Source of the DNA: an uncultured Flavobacteriaceae bacterium
GTDB lineage: Bacteria; Bacteroidota; Bacteroidia; Flavobacteriales; Flavobacteriaceae
Direction: 5' to 3'
Length of the DNA: 64,000 bases
NCBI GenBank assembly: GCA_947500525.1
Contig: CANMSH010000001.1
Location: forward strand, 372,001-436,000
Both the position numbers and the translations under genes were made by a program. This document shows positions 26,188 through 36,361 of the stretch, piece after piece; within the stretch, counting starts at the first letter, position 1; every line of letters begins with the position of its first letter. Under the pieces are notes generated by a model. It was given only the letters and a program-made list of their open reading frames with translations, made no database searches and was not told the DNA's origin.

Positions 26188-27132
26188 ATGGATAAAAAAA
26201 TTGAAAATCAAGTACAACAACTAAAGGAAAAATATGATGCTATCGGTCAAGATTTAGAAACGCATCTTGATGGATTATTGCAAAGCAAACCAAGTACATA
26301 CTGGGATTACATACAAACTGATGCGCTATTAAATTTGCAAATACAGCGAACGCTGTTACCAGATGAAATGGTGTTTATCATGTATCATCAAATCAATGAA
26401 CTTATTTTTAAAATGATTCTTTGGGAAATAGATCAAATTTCTAATTGTATTGAATTATCCACTTCTTTTTTCGTAGCTCGCTTAAAGCGCATCAGTCGTT
26501 ATTTCGATATGCTTACCCAATCTTTTGCTATTATGGGGGAAGGAATGGAAATAGACCAATACATTAAATTTAGAGACACCTTAACTCCTGCAAGTGGTTT
26601 TCAAAGTGCGCAATATAGAATGATAGAATTCTGCTCTACTGAGTTGATCAACTTGATAGACTATAGATTTAGAAAAACGATTAAAAGAGATACCCCATTT
26701 GAGCATGCGTTTGAGCATTTATATTGGCAAGCGGCGGGTAAAGACTATAAAACTGGTGAGAAATCATATTTATTAGAACAGTTCGAAGAAAAATATAAAA
26801 GCAAGTTCCTTAGAATGATGGAAGATTACAACACAATTAATCTTTGGACAAAATTCAAGTCGCTTCCAACAAAAGATCAAGAAAACATAGATTTACGCAA
26901 TGAAATGCGTCATTATGATCATACTGTAAACGTACTTTGGGTAATGGCACATTATGGAGCCGCCGAAAAATATATTGGTAGTGGCGACATTGAAGCAACC
27001 GGAGGAAGCGAATGGCAAAAATATATGCATCCAAGATACCAAAGACGCATATTCTTTCCTGATTTATGGACAAAAGAAGAGCTAGAAAATTGGGGAGTTG
27101 ATAATCTAACATCTCACAAAATATTGTCATAA
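26188..27132 (+). CDS. kynA: tryptophan 2,3-dioxygenase
   Basis: The 314-residue all-helical protein matches heme tryptophan 2,3-dioxygenase, with FIMYHQINELIFKMILWEID, GFQSAQYR and a conserved MRHYDHTVNVLWVMAHYGAAEKYIGSG region that includes the heme-ligand histidine area. It opens the indole ring of L-tryptophan to N-formylkynurenine. It is longer than the short bacterial forms (about 280), as usual in Bacteroidota. No other kynurenine-pathway gene is adjacent. It starts 36 bp after tilS. Confidence 0.92.
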   Translation: MDKKIENQVQQLKEKYDAIGQDLETHLDGLLQSKPSTYWDYIQTDALLNLQIQRTLLPDEMVFIMYHQINELIFKMILWEIDQISNCIELSTSFFVARLKRISRYFDMLTQSFAIMGEGMEIDQYIKFRDTLTPASGFQSAQYRMIEFCSTELINLIDYRFRKTIKRDTPFEHAFEHLYWQAAGKDYKTGEKSYLLEQFEEKYKSKFLRMMEDYNTINLWTKFKSLPTKDQENIDLRNEMRHYDHTVNVLWVMAHYGAAEKYIGSGDIEATGGSEWQKYMHPRYQRRIFFPDLWTKEELENWGVDNLTSHKILS

Positions 27133-27236
27133 TGATTTCGTTCTATGTACATCCGTTTTAAGATATGACTCCATGTTTACTTTAAAAGAATAAGGTAGAT
27201 TTAAACTGATAAAACGCTATTTTTTAAAGAGTTTGA

Positions 27237-27244
27237 TATTTTTG
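27237..27244 (+). promoter_or_regulatory. -7 element for the DUF3108 gene
   Basis: TATTTTTG followed by G matches TAnnTTTG, 23-41 nt before the candidate starts at 27268 and 27286. No -33 TTG at normal distance. Confidence 0.45.
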
Positions 27245-27267
27245 GAACAGTAATTGTATTTTATCAA

Positions 27268-28059
27268 TTGCTAAACATTAAAAAAATGAAAAAAAGTTTA
27301 CTGACCATATTATTTTTCACAGTAATAACCACCTTTGCTCAAAGCGAGCCTAAGGCATATAAGGCTGGTGAATGGTTGAAATTTAGAATTAGCTATAGTA
27401 ATTTTTTAAATGCCGGAAATGCAACTATGCAAATTAAAGAATCGACGCATAATGGTAAGAAAGCCTTTCATATTCAAGGTAAAGGTAAAACTACAGGTGT
27501 TATAAGTTGGTTTTTTAAAGTAAAAGACGATTACCAATCTTATTTCTATCAAGATAACATACAACCGTATCGTTTTATTAGAAAAATAAATGAAGGAGGG
27601 TACAAAAAGAATAAAGAAATACTATTCAATCATCAGGCTAGAAATGCTACCGTAAAAGATTATAAGAAAAATACAACCAAAAATTTCACTATCAATAGTG
27701 GCGTCCAAGATATGGTATCTACTCTATATTATTTAAGAGATAAAGACTTGAGTAATATGAAAATTGGAGATGAAATTTCTTTAAGTATGTTCTTCGATGA
27801 AACGACCTATGGGTTTAAAATGCGTTATTTAGGTAGAGAAACCATCAAAACAAAATTTGGAAAAGTAAAGTCGTTAAAATTTCGACCTGTAGTTCAAGCC
27901 GGAAGAGTATTTAAGGAGAAGGAAAGCTTAACTGTTTGGGTTACCGCCGATAAAAATAAAATTCCTCTTCGAATAAAAGCTTCACTTGCCGTGGGGTCAC
28001 TTCGCGCCGATTTAGATGCCTATAAAGGTTTAGCAAATTCGTTTCCAATTATATTTTAA
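27268..28059 (+). CDS. DUF3108 domain-containing exported protein
   Basis: The product is 263 residues from 27268, or 257 from the ATG at 27286, which gives a standard signal peptide (MKKSLLTILFFTVITTFAQ) and may be the true start. The mature part is beta-rich: YKAGEWLKFRISYSNFLNAGNATMQI and later YQSYFYQDNIQPYRFIRKINEGGY are typical of DUF3108. That family is thought to be periplasmic with an LPS- or lipid-related fold, but its function is not known. It lies upstream of an M23 peptidase. Confidence 0.87.
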   Translation: MLNIKKMKKSLLTILFFTVITTFAQSEPKAYKAGEWLKFRISYSNFLNAGNATMQIKESTHNGKKAFHIQGKGKTTGVISWFFKVKDDYQSYFYQDNIQPYRFIRKINEGGYKKNKEILFNHQARNATVKDYKKNTTKNFTINSGVQDMVSTLYYLRDKDLSNMKIGDEISLSMFFDETTYGFKMRYLGRETIKTKFGKVKSLKFRPVVQAGRVFKEKESLTVWVTADKNKIPLRIKASLAVGSLRADLDAYKGLANSFPIIF

Positions 28060-28071
28060 CAAAAACGGGCT

Positions 28072-28101
28072 TTTGTTGTCTCATTTAAAATAGTAGATTT
28101 G
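28072..28101 (+). promoter_or_regulatory. promoter for the M23 peptidase gene
   Basis: TTTG at 28072-28075, 18-nt spacer, TAGATTTG at 28094-28101. Both elements match the Bacteroidota consensus. It lies 30 nt before the TTG start at 28132. Confidence 0.62.
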
Positions 28102-28131
28102 TTCCATTATTTTTAAAATGACATTGATATT

Positions 28132-29370
28132 TTGAAGCAGCTTATACCCCTACTACTCATACTAGTGCTCTTTTCTTGTAAAAAAAATACCGAACCCATA
28201 GCTGAACCCATTGCAGCAGCGGAACTTCCTAAAATTATTAGCAAATACGGATATATTTTTAATGATTATAAAGTTATTGAGGATACCATAAAAAGTGGAG
28301 AGAGTTTTGGCGAAATACTAGATAGAAACCATGTTGAATATCCGTTGGTATATAAAATTGCTGAATCAGTTAAAGATACTTTCGACGTTAGAAGATTAAA
28401 GGCTGGCAAACCCTATACGATTTTGGCTAAAAAAGATACCACTGAAAAAGCACAGGTATTCATTTATCGACCCAATTTAAGTGAATATTTAGTTGTTGAT
28501 TTTACAGATTCTATTCAGGCTTCAAATCATAAAAAGCCCATAAAGATTGTGGAAAGAATGGAAACAGGCATCATAAATGACTCTTTATCTTCTTTGTCTT
28601 TAGTTATAGATAGTAAAGGGTTAGATTATAATATTGTAAATGAAATGGCCGATATTTATGCATGGACTATTGATTTTTTCCACCTTCAACAGGGTGATAG
28701 TTTTAAAATCATGTTTGAGGAAAAATATGTAGATGATACTACCTATGTAGGAATAGGAAAAGTGAAAGCTGCCTATTTTGAACATAAAAATACGCCGTTT
28801 TATGCGTTTAATTATGTGACTGATTCTACGAAAAATGTCTATGATTTTTACGACCATGAGGCACATAATTTGAGAAAGCAATTTTTAAAAGCACCTGTCA
28901 ACTTTAGAAATGCACGTATTTCATCGAGATATAATTTAAGACGAAGAATAGCACATTATGGATATCGTGTAAAGGCACATAGAGGAACAGATTTTGCTGC
29001 GGCGCATGGTACTCCTATAATAGCAACAGCGAACGGTACCGTTACCAAATCTGCCTATGCAAGAGGTAACGGCAACTATGTTAAAATTAAACATAATTCT
29101 ACGTATAGTACACAGTATTTACATATGTCTAAAAGAAAAGCCAGAGTGGGTGATTTTGTAAAACAAGGTGATGTTATAGGTTATGTTGGTAACACAGGCA
29201 GCTCAGCGGGAAATCATGTATGTTATCGATTTTGGAAACATGGAAGACAGGTAGATCCTTTAAAGGAAAAGCTACCATCAGCCGAGCCTATCAAAGAAGA
29301 AATAAAGGATGATTTTTTAAGTTATATTATTCCGTTTAAGGATAGTCTCGACAACGTTATCGTAAATTAA
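28132..29370 (+). CDS. M23 family metallopeptidase lipoprotein
   Basis: The 412-residue lipoprotein (lipobox LFSC, cysteine at 16) starts with TTG at 28132. A LysM-like/OapA-type region precedes a C-terminal LytM domain with H283-x-x-x-D287 and H331. The last HxH block reads H362-V-C364, so the second histidine is replaced by cysteine; from memory this variant is common in Bacteroidota. It would cut peptidoglycan cross-bridges from the periplasmic side. Unlike the EnvC-like protein at 9948-11216 it keeps its active-site residues. Confidence 0.9.
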   Translation: MKQLIPLLLILVLFSCKKNTEPIAEPIAAAELPKIISKYGYIFNDYKVIEDTIKSGESFGEILDRNHVEYPLVYKIAESVKDTFDVRRLKAGKPYTILAKKDTTEKAQVFIYRPNLSEYLVVDFTDSIQASNHKKPIKIVERMETGIINDSLSSLSLVIDSKGLDYNIVNEMADIYAWTIDFFHLQQGDSFKIMFEEKYVDDTTYVGIGKVKAAYFEHKNTPFYAFNYVTDSTKNVYDFYDHEAHNLRKQFLKAPVNFRNARISSRYNLRRRIAHYGYRVKAHRGTDFAAAHGTPIIATANGTVTKSAYARGNGNYVKIKHNSTYSTQYLHMSKRKARVGDFVKQGDVIGYVGNTGSSAGNHVCYRFWKHGRQVDPLKEKLPSAEPIKEEIKDDFLSYIIPFKDSLDNVIVN

Positions 29371-29406
29371 AGCAACGATATTATCGGTCTATTCTTTTAA
29401 ATATTC

Positions 29407-29414
29407 TACTTTTG
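29407..29414 (+). promoter_or_regulatory. -7 element for pgi
   Basis: TACTTTTG matches TAnnTTTG, 20 nt before the ATG at 29435. Confidence 0.5.
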
Positions 29415-29434
29415 AAAAGTAAATATTTAGTAAA

Positions 29435-31000
29435 ATGGCTTTAAAGAAAATCAACCCAACTACTACAACAGCTTGGAAAAAACTAAGCAATCACTTTGAG
29501 GAAATAAAAGAACTACAGATGCCTTCGCTTTTTGTAAAAGATGAAGACAGAAAAGAGAAATTTTCAGCTTGTGTGGGCCAAGTCGAAGTTGATTATTCTA
29601 AAAATAGAATTACTGAAGAAACTTTTAACTATTTAATAGAACTCGCACATGAGGTTGACTTAAAAGACGGAATTCAACAATTGTTCTCTGGTGAAAAAAT
29701 AAATACCACAGAAAATAGAGCGGTACTTCACACTGCACTACGAAATAAATCAAAACAGCCAGTTTTAGTAGAAGGTAAAGATGTAATGCCAGAAGTTGAG
29801 ACCTCATTAAATAAAATGAAATCATTTTCTGATGCAGTTATTTCCGGAACTCTCAAAGGGTATACCAATAAGGCGTTTACCGATGTTGTAAACATTGGTA
29901 TTGGAGGTTCTGACCTTGGCCCTAGAATGGTAGTTGAAGCGCTTCCTTTTTATGCAAATCATTTAAAGACTCATTTCATTTCAAACATAGATGGAGATCA
30001 TGCAGCAGAAACTCTAAAAGATTTAAATCCCGAAACTACGCTGTTCGTCATTGTTTCTAAAACCTTTACTACACAAGAAACATTGACAAATGCCCAAACG
30101 GTTAAAAAATGGTTCTTAAAATCTGCTTCTGAAAGTGACATAAAACATAATTTTGTAGCCGTTTCAACAAATCTAGAAAATGTAAGTGCATTCGGTATTG
30201 ATGCTGCAAATATATTTACTATGTGGGACTGGGTTGGAGGTCGTTACTCTATGTGGAGTGCCGTTGGATTATCTATTTGTTTGGCAATAGGTTTTGATCA
30301 ATTTGACGATTTTTTAAATGGTGCGCATGAAGTTGATAAGCATTTCATGTCTGCTTCATTTGACCAAAATGTACCCGTAATTTTAGCGTTACTTAGTATT
30401 TGGTATAACAATTTTTTCAATACCGAAAGTGAAGTTGTTATTCCTTTTTCTCAATACATGAGTCAGTTAGTTCCTTACTTACAACAACTATCTATGGAAA
30501 GTAATGGAAAAGCAGTTGATAGGAATGGGCAAGAGGTTGACTATCAAACAGGAAATATCATTTGGGGTAATACGGGCACCAATGTACAACATGCTTTTAT
30601 GCAATTAGTTCATCAAGGTACCAAGCTTATCCCTGTAGATTTTATTGGTTTTGAAGAATCACTTCATGGTAATCAAGAGCATCATGAAAAATTAATGGCC
30701 AATTTTTATGCGCAAGCGGAAGCTTTATGTATTGGAAAATCAAAAGAACAAGTACACCTAGAGCTAAAACTGGCGAACAAACTAGACGCTATTGGTACGC
30801 TACTACCGTACAAAGTATTTCAAGGAAACAGACCTTCAAATTCAATTTTAATCAAAAAACTATCACCTTTTTCTTTGGGTAGTTTAATTGCTATTTATGA
30901 GCATAAAACTTTTGCTCAAGGATATATTTGGAACATTTTTAGTTTTGACCAATTTGGAGTTGAATTAGGTAAAGAAATGGCTAATAAAAGACTCTCTTAG
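29435..31000 (+). CDS. pgi: glucose-6-phosphate isomerase
   Basis: The 521-residue protein contains the classic PGI signatures: [29 protein letters not shown], and near the end the [19 protein letters not shown] segment with catalytic residues. It interconverts glucose-6-phosphate and fructose-6-phosphate in the cytoplasm. Length is within the family range. It has its own promoter element and is not clearly in an operon. Confidence 0.97.
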   Translation: MALKKINPTTTTAWKKLSNHFEEIKELQMPSLFVKDEDRKEKFSACVGQVEVDYSKNRITEETFNYLIELAHEVDLKDGIQQLFSGEKINTTENRAVLHTALRNKSKQPVLVEGKDVMPEVETSLNKMKSFSDAVISGTLKGYTNKAFTDVVNIGIGGSDLGPRMVVEALPFYANHLKTHFISNIDGDHAAETLKDLNPETTLFVIVSKTFTTQETLTNAQTVKKWFLKSASESDIKHNFVAVSTNLENVSAFGIDAANIFTMWDWVGGRYSMWSAVGLSICLAIGFDQFDDFLNGAHEVDKHFMSASFDQNVPVILALLSIWYNNFFNTESEVVIPFSQYMSQLVPYLQQLSMESNGKAVDRNGQEVDYQTGNIIWGNTGTNVQHAFMQLVHQGTKLIPVDFIGFEESLHGNQEHHEKLMANFYAQAEALCIGKSKEQVHLELKLANKLDAIGTLLPYKVFQGNRPSNSILIKKLSPFSLGSLIAIYEHKTFAQGYIWNIFSFDQFGVELGKEMANKRLS

Positions 31001-31065
31001 CTCTTCGTGAATAATTTGAATTCTTGAATTTTTACCACAGTGTTAATAAGTTGACTTCTTCATTC

Positions 31066-31097
31066 TTGTAAAAAACATACTATTTTACATATATTTG
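31066..31097 (+). promoter_or_regulatory. promoter for the first TonB-receptor operon
   Basis: TTG at 31066-31068, 21-nt spacer, TATATTTG at 31090-31097. The same TTG-N21-TATATTTG layout precedes prc. A second TACTTTTG at 31150-31157 lies nearer the start at 31190 and could be an alternative -7 element. Confidence 0.65.
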
Positions 31098-31189
31098 CCC
31101 GCTTGGCTAAAAGTTAATGTTTTCTTAAAGTTAATTCTATGAAAAGCCCTACTTTTGCCGCGTAAAACATAAACTAATTCAATTTACAC

Positions 31190-33724
31190 ATGAAAAAAAT
31201 TACTAATTTATTGATGGTTTTGATGTTCGCTATGACGTCATCCATTTATGCACAAACCATTACTGGTACTGTAAATGCTGAAGACGGACCGCTTCCTGGA
31301 GCTAGCGTTATTCAAAAAGGTACTACCAATGGTGTTACTACTGATTTTGACGGTAAATTTACCTTAAATGTTCCCGAAGGATCAGGTACAATTGTTGTTT
31401 CTTTTGTTGGTTATAAGAACACTGAAGTTACCTATACGGTAGCCTCTGGTGAGACAAAAGATGTTGGTACTATTACATTAGTGTCTGACAATACCTTAGA
31501 TGAAATTGTTGTAACAGCTACCTCTTTCGCAATTGATAGACAAACTCCTGTTGCTGTTTCTACTATTAAAGCGGTAGAAATCGAGAACAAATTAGGTTCT
31601 CAAGAATTTCCTGAAATTTTAAAATCTACGCCAGGTGTATACGCTACAAAGAATGGTGGTGGATTTGGTGATGGTGATTTAAGTTTAAGAGGGTTTAATT
31701 CTGTAAACGTCGCCGTAATGATTAACGGTGTTCCTGTAAACGATATGGAAAATGGTCGTGTTTTCTGGTCTAACTGGGCAGGTTTATCTGATGTTACTTC
31801 TGCAATGCAGGTTCAAAGAGGTTTAGGAGCATCTAAAGTAGCGGTACCTTCTATTGGTGGTACAGTAAATATTTTGACTAAGACTACCGATGCGAACAAA
31901 GGAGGAAGCATTTTCGTTTCTACTGGTAACGACAATTATCAAAAATATGGTATTACCTTATCTACTGGAATGATGGATAATGGTTTTGCTGCTACTATTT
32001 CAGCTGCAAAAACAACTGGTGATGGATATGTAGATGGAACCGAATTTAATGGTGCCAATTACTTTGTGAACATCTCAAAACAACTAGGTGATAATCATAA
32101 AATATCTCTTACAACTTTTGGAGCACCACAAAGACATGGTCAAAGACAAGACAGAGTTTTAATTTCAGACATTAGAAATGCTGAACAAGATGTAAAATTC
32201 AACCCGAACTGGGGTTTTAAAAATGGACAAGTGGTTCATATAGAAGATAATTTCTATCATAAGTCTCAAACGTCATTAAATCACGATTGGACAATTTCTG
32301 ACAATACATTTTTATCTACTGCTTTATATGCCTCTTGGGGTACTGGTGGTGGTGGTGGTACCGTTGGAACAAACAGAGACTTATTTAAAGTAAGATTGGG
32401 TGGTGATGACCAACCTGTAGATTTAGACAATATTGTAAGAATAAACAAAGCAAACGGAGCATTGGGTTCTGAAGCTGCCTTAAGAGCTTCAAGAAATGAT
32501 CATAGCTGGTTTGGTTTATTATCTACGTTTAAAACAGAAATTAATGACAATCTAGATTTTATCGGTGGTATCGACTTAAGAACATACACTGGTAAACACT
32601 TTAGAGAAGTTACTGATTTATTAGGAGGCCAATATCTCTTAGATAATAATGACGTAAATAACCCTAATAATGCTGCCCGAGTAGGTGATAAAATTGCTTA
32701 CAATAATGATGGTGAAGTAGGTTGGCAAGGTCTTTTTACGCAACTAGAGTATAATAATGATGTGTTTGCAGGTTTTATTTCTCTTGCTGCATCTAATACT
32801 TCTTATAGAAGAATTGATTATTTTAACTACTTAGATAGTGATCCTTTACAAACTACTGATAGATTTAACTTTTTTGGTTATAGTGTAAAAGGTGGAGCGA
32901 ACTACAATATCAATGAAACACAAAACGTATTTGTGAACATTGGTTACTTTGAGAAAGCAGCATTTTTTGATGCAGTATTCTTAAACTTTAACAATGAAAC
33001 GATTAATGAGGATGCTGAAACTGAAAAAATATTTAGTGCTGAGATAGGTTATGGAATTAGATCTGAAAAATTTGCTGCAAATGTGAATTTATATAGAACT
33101 GAGTGGAACGATAGAACTTTTCCTAGATTTTTCCAAAACCCTGATGGTACCAATAGTGTTGCGAATATTACAGGTGTAAATGCCTTACACCAAGGTATTG
33201 AATTAGATTTCGAATATAGACCTTCTACAAGATTCAGATTAAATGGTATGTTATCTTTAGGGAACTGGGAATGGGCAAATGATATTGAAAACGTTCAAAT
33301 ATTTGATGAAGAGCAGAATTTAGTTCAAACAGTAGATCTATTTATTGAAGGTCTAAAAGTAGGTAGACCTGCTCAAACAACTGCAGCTTTAGGTTTCGAT
33401 TGGGAAATGTTTGATAAGACACATTTTACTGTTGATTATAACTATTTTGGAGATATCTATGCTGATTATGATCCAAATGATAGAGGAACTGCTGGTTTAC
33501 CACAAGCTTGGAAACTTCCTAACTACAGTACGTTTGACGCAAGTTTAAGATATGGTTTTAAAATCATGGATTTTGACGCCGTTGTAACTGGAAGATTAAA
33601 CAACGTATTCAATGTAGATTATATTCAAAGTGCCTTAGATGGTACCGGTTCTGTTGCTAGCACAGCTTTAGTATATTACGGTTTTGGAAGAACTTTCAAC
33701 CTTAGTGCAAGAATTAAATTTTAA
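31190..33724 (+). CDS. TonB-dependent receptor with carboxypeptidase-like N-terminal domain
   Basis: The 844-residue outer-membrane protein has a signal peptide (cut after IYAQ, residue 22), a CarboxypepD_reg-like domain (about 23-105, ITGTVNAEDGPLPGASV), a plug (about 120-235) with the NDMENGRVFWSNWAGL segment, and a 22-strand barrel ending in the C-terminal aromatic/charged KF. It imports a ligand with TonB energy; the ligand is unknown. A lipoprotein gene starts 11 bp downstream, SusC/SusD-like in order, though the partner is not a SusD homologue. The paralogue at 38802-41531 shares the plug wording. Confidence 0.92.
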   Translation: MKKITNLLMVLMFAMTSSIYAQTITGTVNAEDGPLPGASVIQKGTTNGVTTDFDGKFTLNVPEGSGTIVVSFVGYKNTEVTYTVASGETKDVGTITLVSDNTLDEIVVTATSFAIDRQTPVAVSTIKAVEIENKLGSQEFPEILKSTPGVYATKNGGGFGDGDLSLRGFNSVNVAVMINGVPVNDMENGRVFWSNWAGLSDVTSAMQVQRGLGASKVAVPSIGGTVNILTKTTDANKGGSIFVSTGNDNYQKYGITLSTGMMDNGFAATISAAKTTGDGYVDGTEFNGANYFVNISKQLGDNHKISLTTFGAPQRHGQRQDRVLISDIRNAEQDVKFNPNWGFKNGQVVHIEDNFYHKSQTSLNHDWTISDNTFLSTALYASWGTGGGGGTVGTNRDLFKVRLGGDDQPVDLDNIVRINKANGALGSEAALRASRNDHSWFGLLSTFKTEINDNLDFIGGIDLRTYTGKHFREVTDLLGGQYLLDNNDVNNPNNAARVGDKIAYNNDGEVGWQGLFTQLEYNNDVFAGFISLAASNTSYRRIDYFNYLDSDPLQTTDRFNFFGYSVKGGANYNINETQNVFVNIGYFEKAAFFDAVFLNFNNETINEDAETEKIFSAEIGYGIRSEKFAANVNLYRTEWNDRTFPRFFQNPDGTNSVANITGVNALHQGIELDFEYRPSTRFRLNGMLSLGNWEWANDIENVQIFDEEQNLVQTVDLFIEGLKVGRPAQTTAALGFDWEMFDKTHFTVDYNYFGDIYADYDPNDRGTAGLPQAWKLPNYSTFDASLRYGFKIMDFDAVVTGRLNNVFNVDYIQSALDGTGSVASTALVYYGFGRTFNLSARIKF

Positions 33725-33735
33725 GAAATAAGAAA

Positions 33736-34896
33736 ATGAAAAAAGTATTTTATTTATTAGCATTTGTAGCCGTATTTTTTACGAGCTGTGACCCTCTTGA
33801 CGATGTCTATGATGAATTAGACGCTCAAGGACCTGGAAATATTATTGTTGGTGAGGCAAAGTTTACTTTAACTGATGATGATTATGATGATTTAGGATTA
33901 AATTTTGGCAACTTCGGATCTACAGATCAAGCCAAAAGTTTGTTACCTGCTTTTTTAGCCGATAAATTCCCTGTTTGGGGAGAAGGTTCTTTAGCTGAGG
34001 TTACTTACGAATTATTCGCTCCTTTACAAGAGCAAGATAGTATCGTAAGATATACCGTAACTACTGAAGATTATGATTCAAACCCTGAAACAGAAAGATT
34101 CAATAACTTTGATGATAATGATCAAATATTTGATTTCTTAAATGTTAGATATCCTAACCCAGTAGACAACATGTTAGTTTCACTTACCTACGATTTTTTC
34201 AATGGTAGTGTAAATGAATTTAACAACGGTTTTTTCTATACTGATGGTGAATGGAAATTTATACCAGGACTTACTGATGATGAGTATACCTTGGTAGGAG
34301 AACGTTTCCCTAACTTTTCGAATGAAGATGAGGCAGACGAAAAAATGCCACTATTACTACTAGATAAGTTTAAATTCAACTTTCCAGAAGCAGGTGATAT
34401 TGAAGCTACTATGTACAAGTTATTTGTAAGAGATGTAAGTGACTTAGATGGTGATGGTAGAACAGATGATAGAACTACTTATAGTTTTATTAAGTATTTC
34501 CAATATGATGGTGCTGCGTGGTCAGCGTATGATAATACTGTAAATGAAACATTACAGTTTGGTAATGACGGTACAACTTGGGTACCAGACAATACCATTA
34601 CCTACACTATCGGAAGTTCTGATATTGCAATTATCGCTTCTGCCTTAGAAAGTACATATCCTAATCCGGTTGCGAACGTAGTAAGATTTAATAGTTTTGA
34701 TAGAAGAGCTAGTAGTGGAAATTACTGGAATGATGACATGCTATTAGAAGCATTTAATGCTCTATTAGATTCAGTGAACCCTGGAGCAGAAGAAGGTCAA
34801 AAATATGTATTGACTTTTGCTACATTTACTGGTAGCGTTGTAGATGAAACACAAAAGGTAATTAAATCTGGAGGTGTTTGGGTTTATAATAACTAA
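33736..34896 (+). CDS. lipoprotein partner of the TonB receptor, with internal repeats
   Basis: This 386-residue lipoprotein (lipobox FFTSC, cysteine at 18) is acidic and has an evident internal duplication. The segment starting LTDDDYDDLGLNFGNF (about residue 49) and the one starting LTDDEYTLVGERFPNF (about 179) run in parallel for about 50 residues, both ending in a YxLF motif. A third, weaker copy begins near IGSSDIAIIASALES. I do not recognise the family. Placement 11 bp behind the receptor suggests a surface-exposed ligand-binding partner. Confidence 0.82.
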   Translation: MKKVFYLLAFVAVFFTSCDPLDDVYDELDAQGPGNIIVGEAKFTLTDDDYDDLGLNFGNFGSTDQAKSLLPAFLADKFPVWGEGSLAEVTYELFAPLQEQDSIVRYTVTTEDYDSNPETERFNNFDDNDQIFDFLNVRYPNPVDNMLVSLTYDFFNGSVNEFNNGFFYTDGEWKFIPGLTDDEYTLVGERFPNFSNEDEADEKMPLLLLDKFKFNFPEAGDIEATMYKLFVRDVSDLDGDGRTDDRTTYSFIKYFQYDGAAWSAYDNTVNETLQFGNDGTTWVPDNTITYTIGSSDIAIIASALESTYPNPVANVVRFNSFDRRASSGNYWNDDMLLEAFNALLDSVNPGAEEGQKYVLTFATFTGSVVDETQKVIKSGGVWVYNN

Positions 34897-34917
34897 GTTA
34901 TAATTTACATTTATATA

Positions 34918-34954
34918 AAAACCTCTTATCACAAATGATAAGAGGTTTTTTAAT
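34918..34954 (+). terminator. intrinsic terminator after the receptor-lipoprotein operon
   Basis: AACCTCTTATCA pairs perfectly with TGATAAGAGGTT around a CAAA loop (stem 34919-34947), followed by a T run. It separates the operon from the endonuclease gene. Confidence 0.88.
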
Positions 34955-34963
34955 TTAATTGGC

Positions 34964-34971
34964 TATTTTTG
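34964..34971 (+). promoter_or_regulatory. -7 element for the endonuclease I gene
   Basis: TATTTTTG matches TAnnTTTG, 27 nt before the ATG at 34999 and just after the preceding terminator, so the nuclease gene has its own transcript. Confidence 0.55.
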
Positions 34972-34998
34972 TATTCTAAATTTAATGAACCATAACAC

Positions 34999-36348
34999 AT
35001 GAAAAGAGTTCTAAGTATATTAATTTGTAGTCTCGTATTACTTACGTGCAGCAAAGACAGCGGTGGTGGTATGGTAAAACCTCCAGAAGAAAACCTCAAG
35101 CCTGTTGCCGTAGCTGATACTGCTTCAACCATAGAAGATGAAGATATTGATATCAATGTTTTGTCAAATGATACCGTAATCACCGGTTCGAGAATTACTT
35201 CTTTTGATGCAAATGGCACCAGTGGAGGAAGCATTATTGAAAATAGAGATGGTACTTTTACATATACCCCTGCAAATAATTTCGTAGGTAGTGATACGTT
35301 TACTTATACATTGTGCGATAACGACCCTACACCAGATTGTTCAACAGCTATGGTTACAATTACAGTCACAGATGCAGGTTCTCCAACAGCCGCAGATGAC
35401 CAAGTAAATACTGTAAAAAATACAATGATAATAATCGATGATTATGCTCAAAATGATTCTACCGTTGATGGTGCTAGCATTGCAATAGTTGATGCATCAA
35501 GTGCCGCTGGAACCGCTACAATTAATAACGATGGTACCATATCTTACACACCTCAAACCGATTTTATAGGTGATGATTCATTTACTTATACAATTTGTGA
35601 CGACGATACGCCCGACCCTACTTGTGCAACGGCTACCATCACTGTTTCTGTTTTAGAAGCCACCGCATTTAATATTCCCGCCGATTTAAGTGCATATTAC
35701 TCAACCTTGCCAATTACTACTGATAGTGATTTAAATTTAACTTTCGTATCCAATCATACATCTGATAAACACACTACCATTTTATCTTATGGTGAAAGAC
35801 ATGGCTTTTTGTATGATGCAGACGAAGATGCATCGAACACGCCAAATGTCATTTTAATGTATAATAGCGAAAGTAGAGATGAAAGAGAATATACCTCTGG
35901 CAACAATTCTCATTCTCCGCAAACATTTAATACAGAACATGTATATCCTCAATCAAGATTGGAGGCCGCCGATGCGGTAACCGATTTGCACCACTTACGA
36001 TCTTGTGATGCTAACGTCAATTCTAACCGAAGTAATTTTCCTTTTGTAGATGGGAGTGGTACATTTGATTTAATAAACGGAAACACTTGGTATCCAGGAG
36101 ATGAGTGGAAAGGTGATGTAGCTAGAATGATGATGTATTTAAATGTGCGATATGGTGAGACTTTTGAGAAAGTAGGGACACTTGAATTATTTTTACAATG
36201 GAATGTTGAAGATCCGGTCTCTGATTTTGAATTACAACGTAACGCCATTATTCAAGGGGCACAAGGAAATCGCAATCCTTTTATTGATAATCCATATTTA
36301 GCCACCTTAATTTGGGGTGGGACACCTGCTGAAAATAGGTGGGAATAA
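34999..36348 (+). CDS. secreted endonuclease I lipoprotein with two Ig/cadherin-like repeats
   Basis: The 449-residue protein starts with a lipobox (LVLLTC, cysteine at 15). Two beta-sandwich repeats follow (about 30-125 and 125-215), both with the DGTxxYTPxxxFxGxDxFTYTxCDD pattern of tandem Ig/cadherin-like modules. Residues 225-449 form an endonuclease I domain with FNTEHVYPQSRL, DLHHLRSCDANVNSNRSN and a C-terminal NPFIDNPYL. Such enzymes cut DNA without much sequence preference. Lipid anchor plus adhesin-like repeats suggest a cell-surface nuclease. It lies between two TonB receptors. Confidence 0.9.
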   Translation: MKRVLSILICSLVLLTCSKDSGGGMVKPPEENLKPVAVADTASTIEDEDIDINVLSNDTVITGSRITSFDANGTSGGSIIENRDGTFTYTPANNFVGSDTFTYTLCDNDPTPDCSTAMVTITVTDAGSPTAADDQVNTVKNTMIIIDDYAQNDSTVDGASIAIVDASSAAGTATINNDGTISYTPQTDFIGDDSFTYTICDDDTPDPTCATATITVSVLEATAFNIPADLSAYYSTLPITTDSDLNLTFVSNHTSDKHTTILSYGERHGFLYDADEDASNTPNVILMYNSESRDEREYTSGNNSHSPQTFNTEHVYPQSRLEAADAVTDLHHLRSCDANVNSNRSNFPFVDGSGTFDLINGNTWYPGDEWKGDVARMMMYLNVRYGETFEKVGTLELFLQWNVEDPVSDFELQRNAIIQGAQGNRNPFIDNPYLATLIWGGTPAENRWE

Positions 36349-36361
36349 AACCTTAACTATC

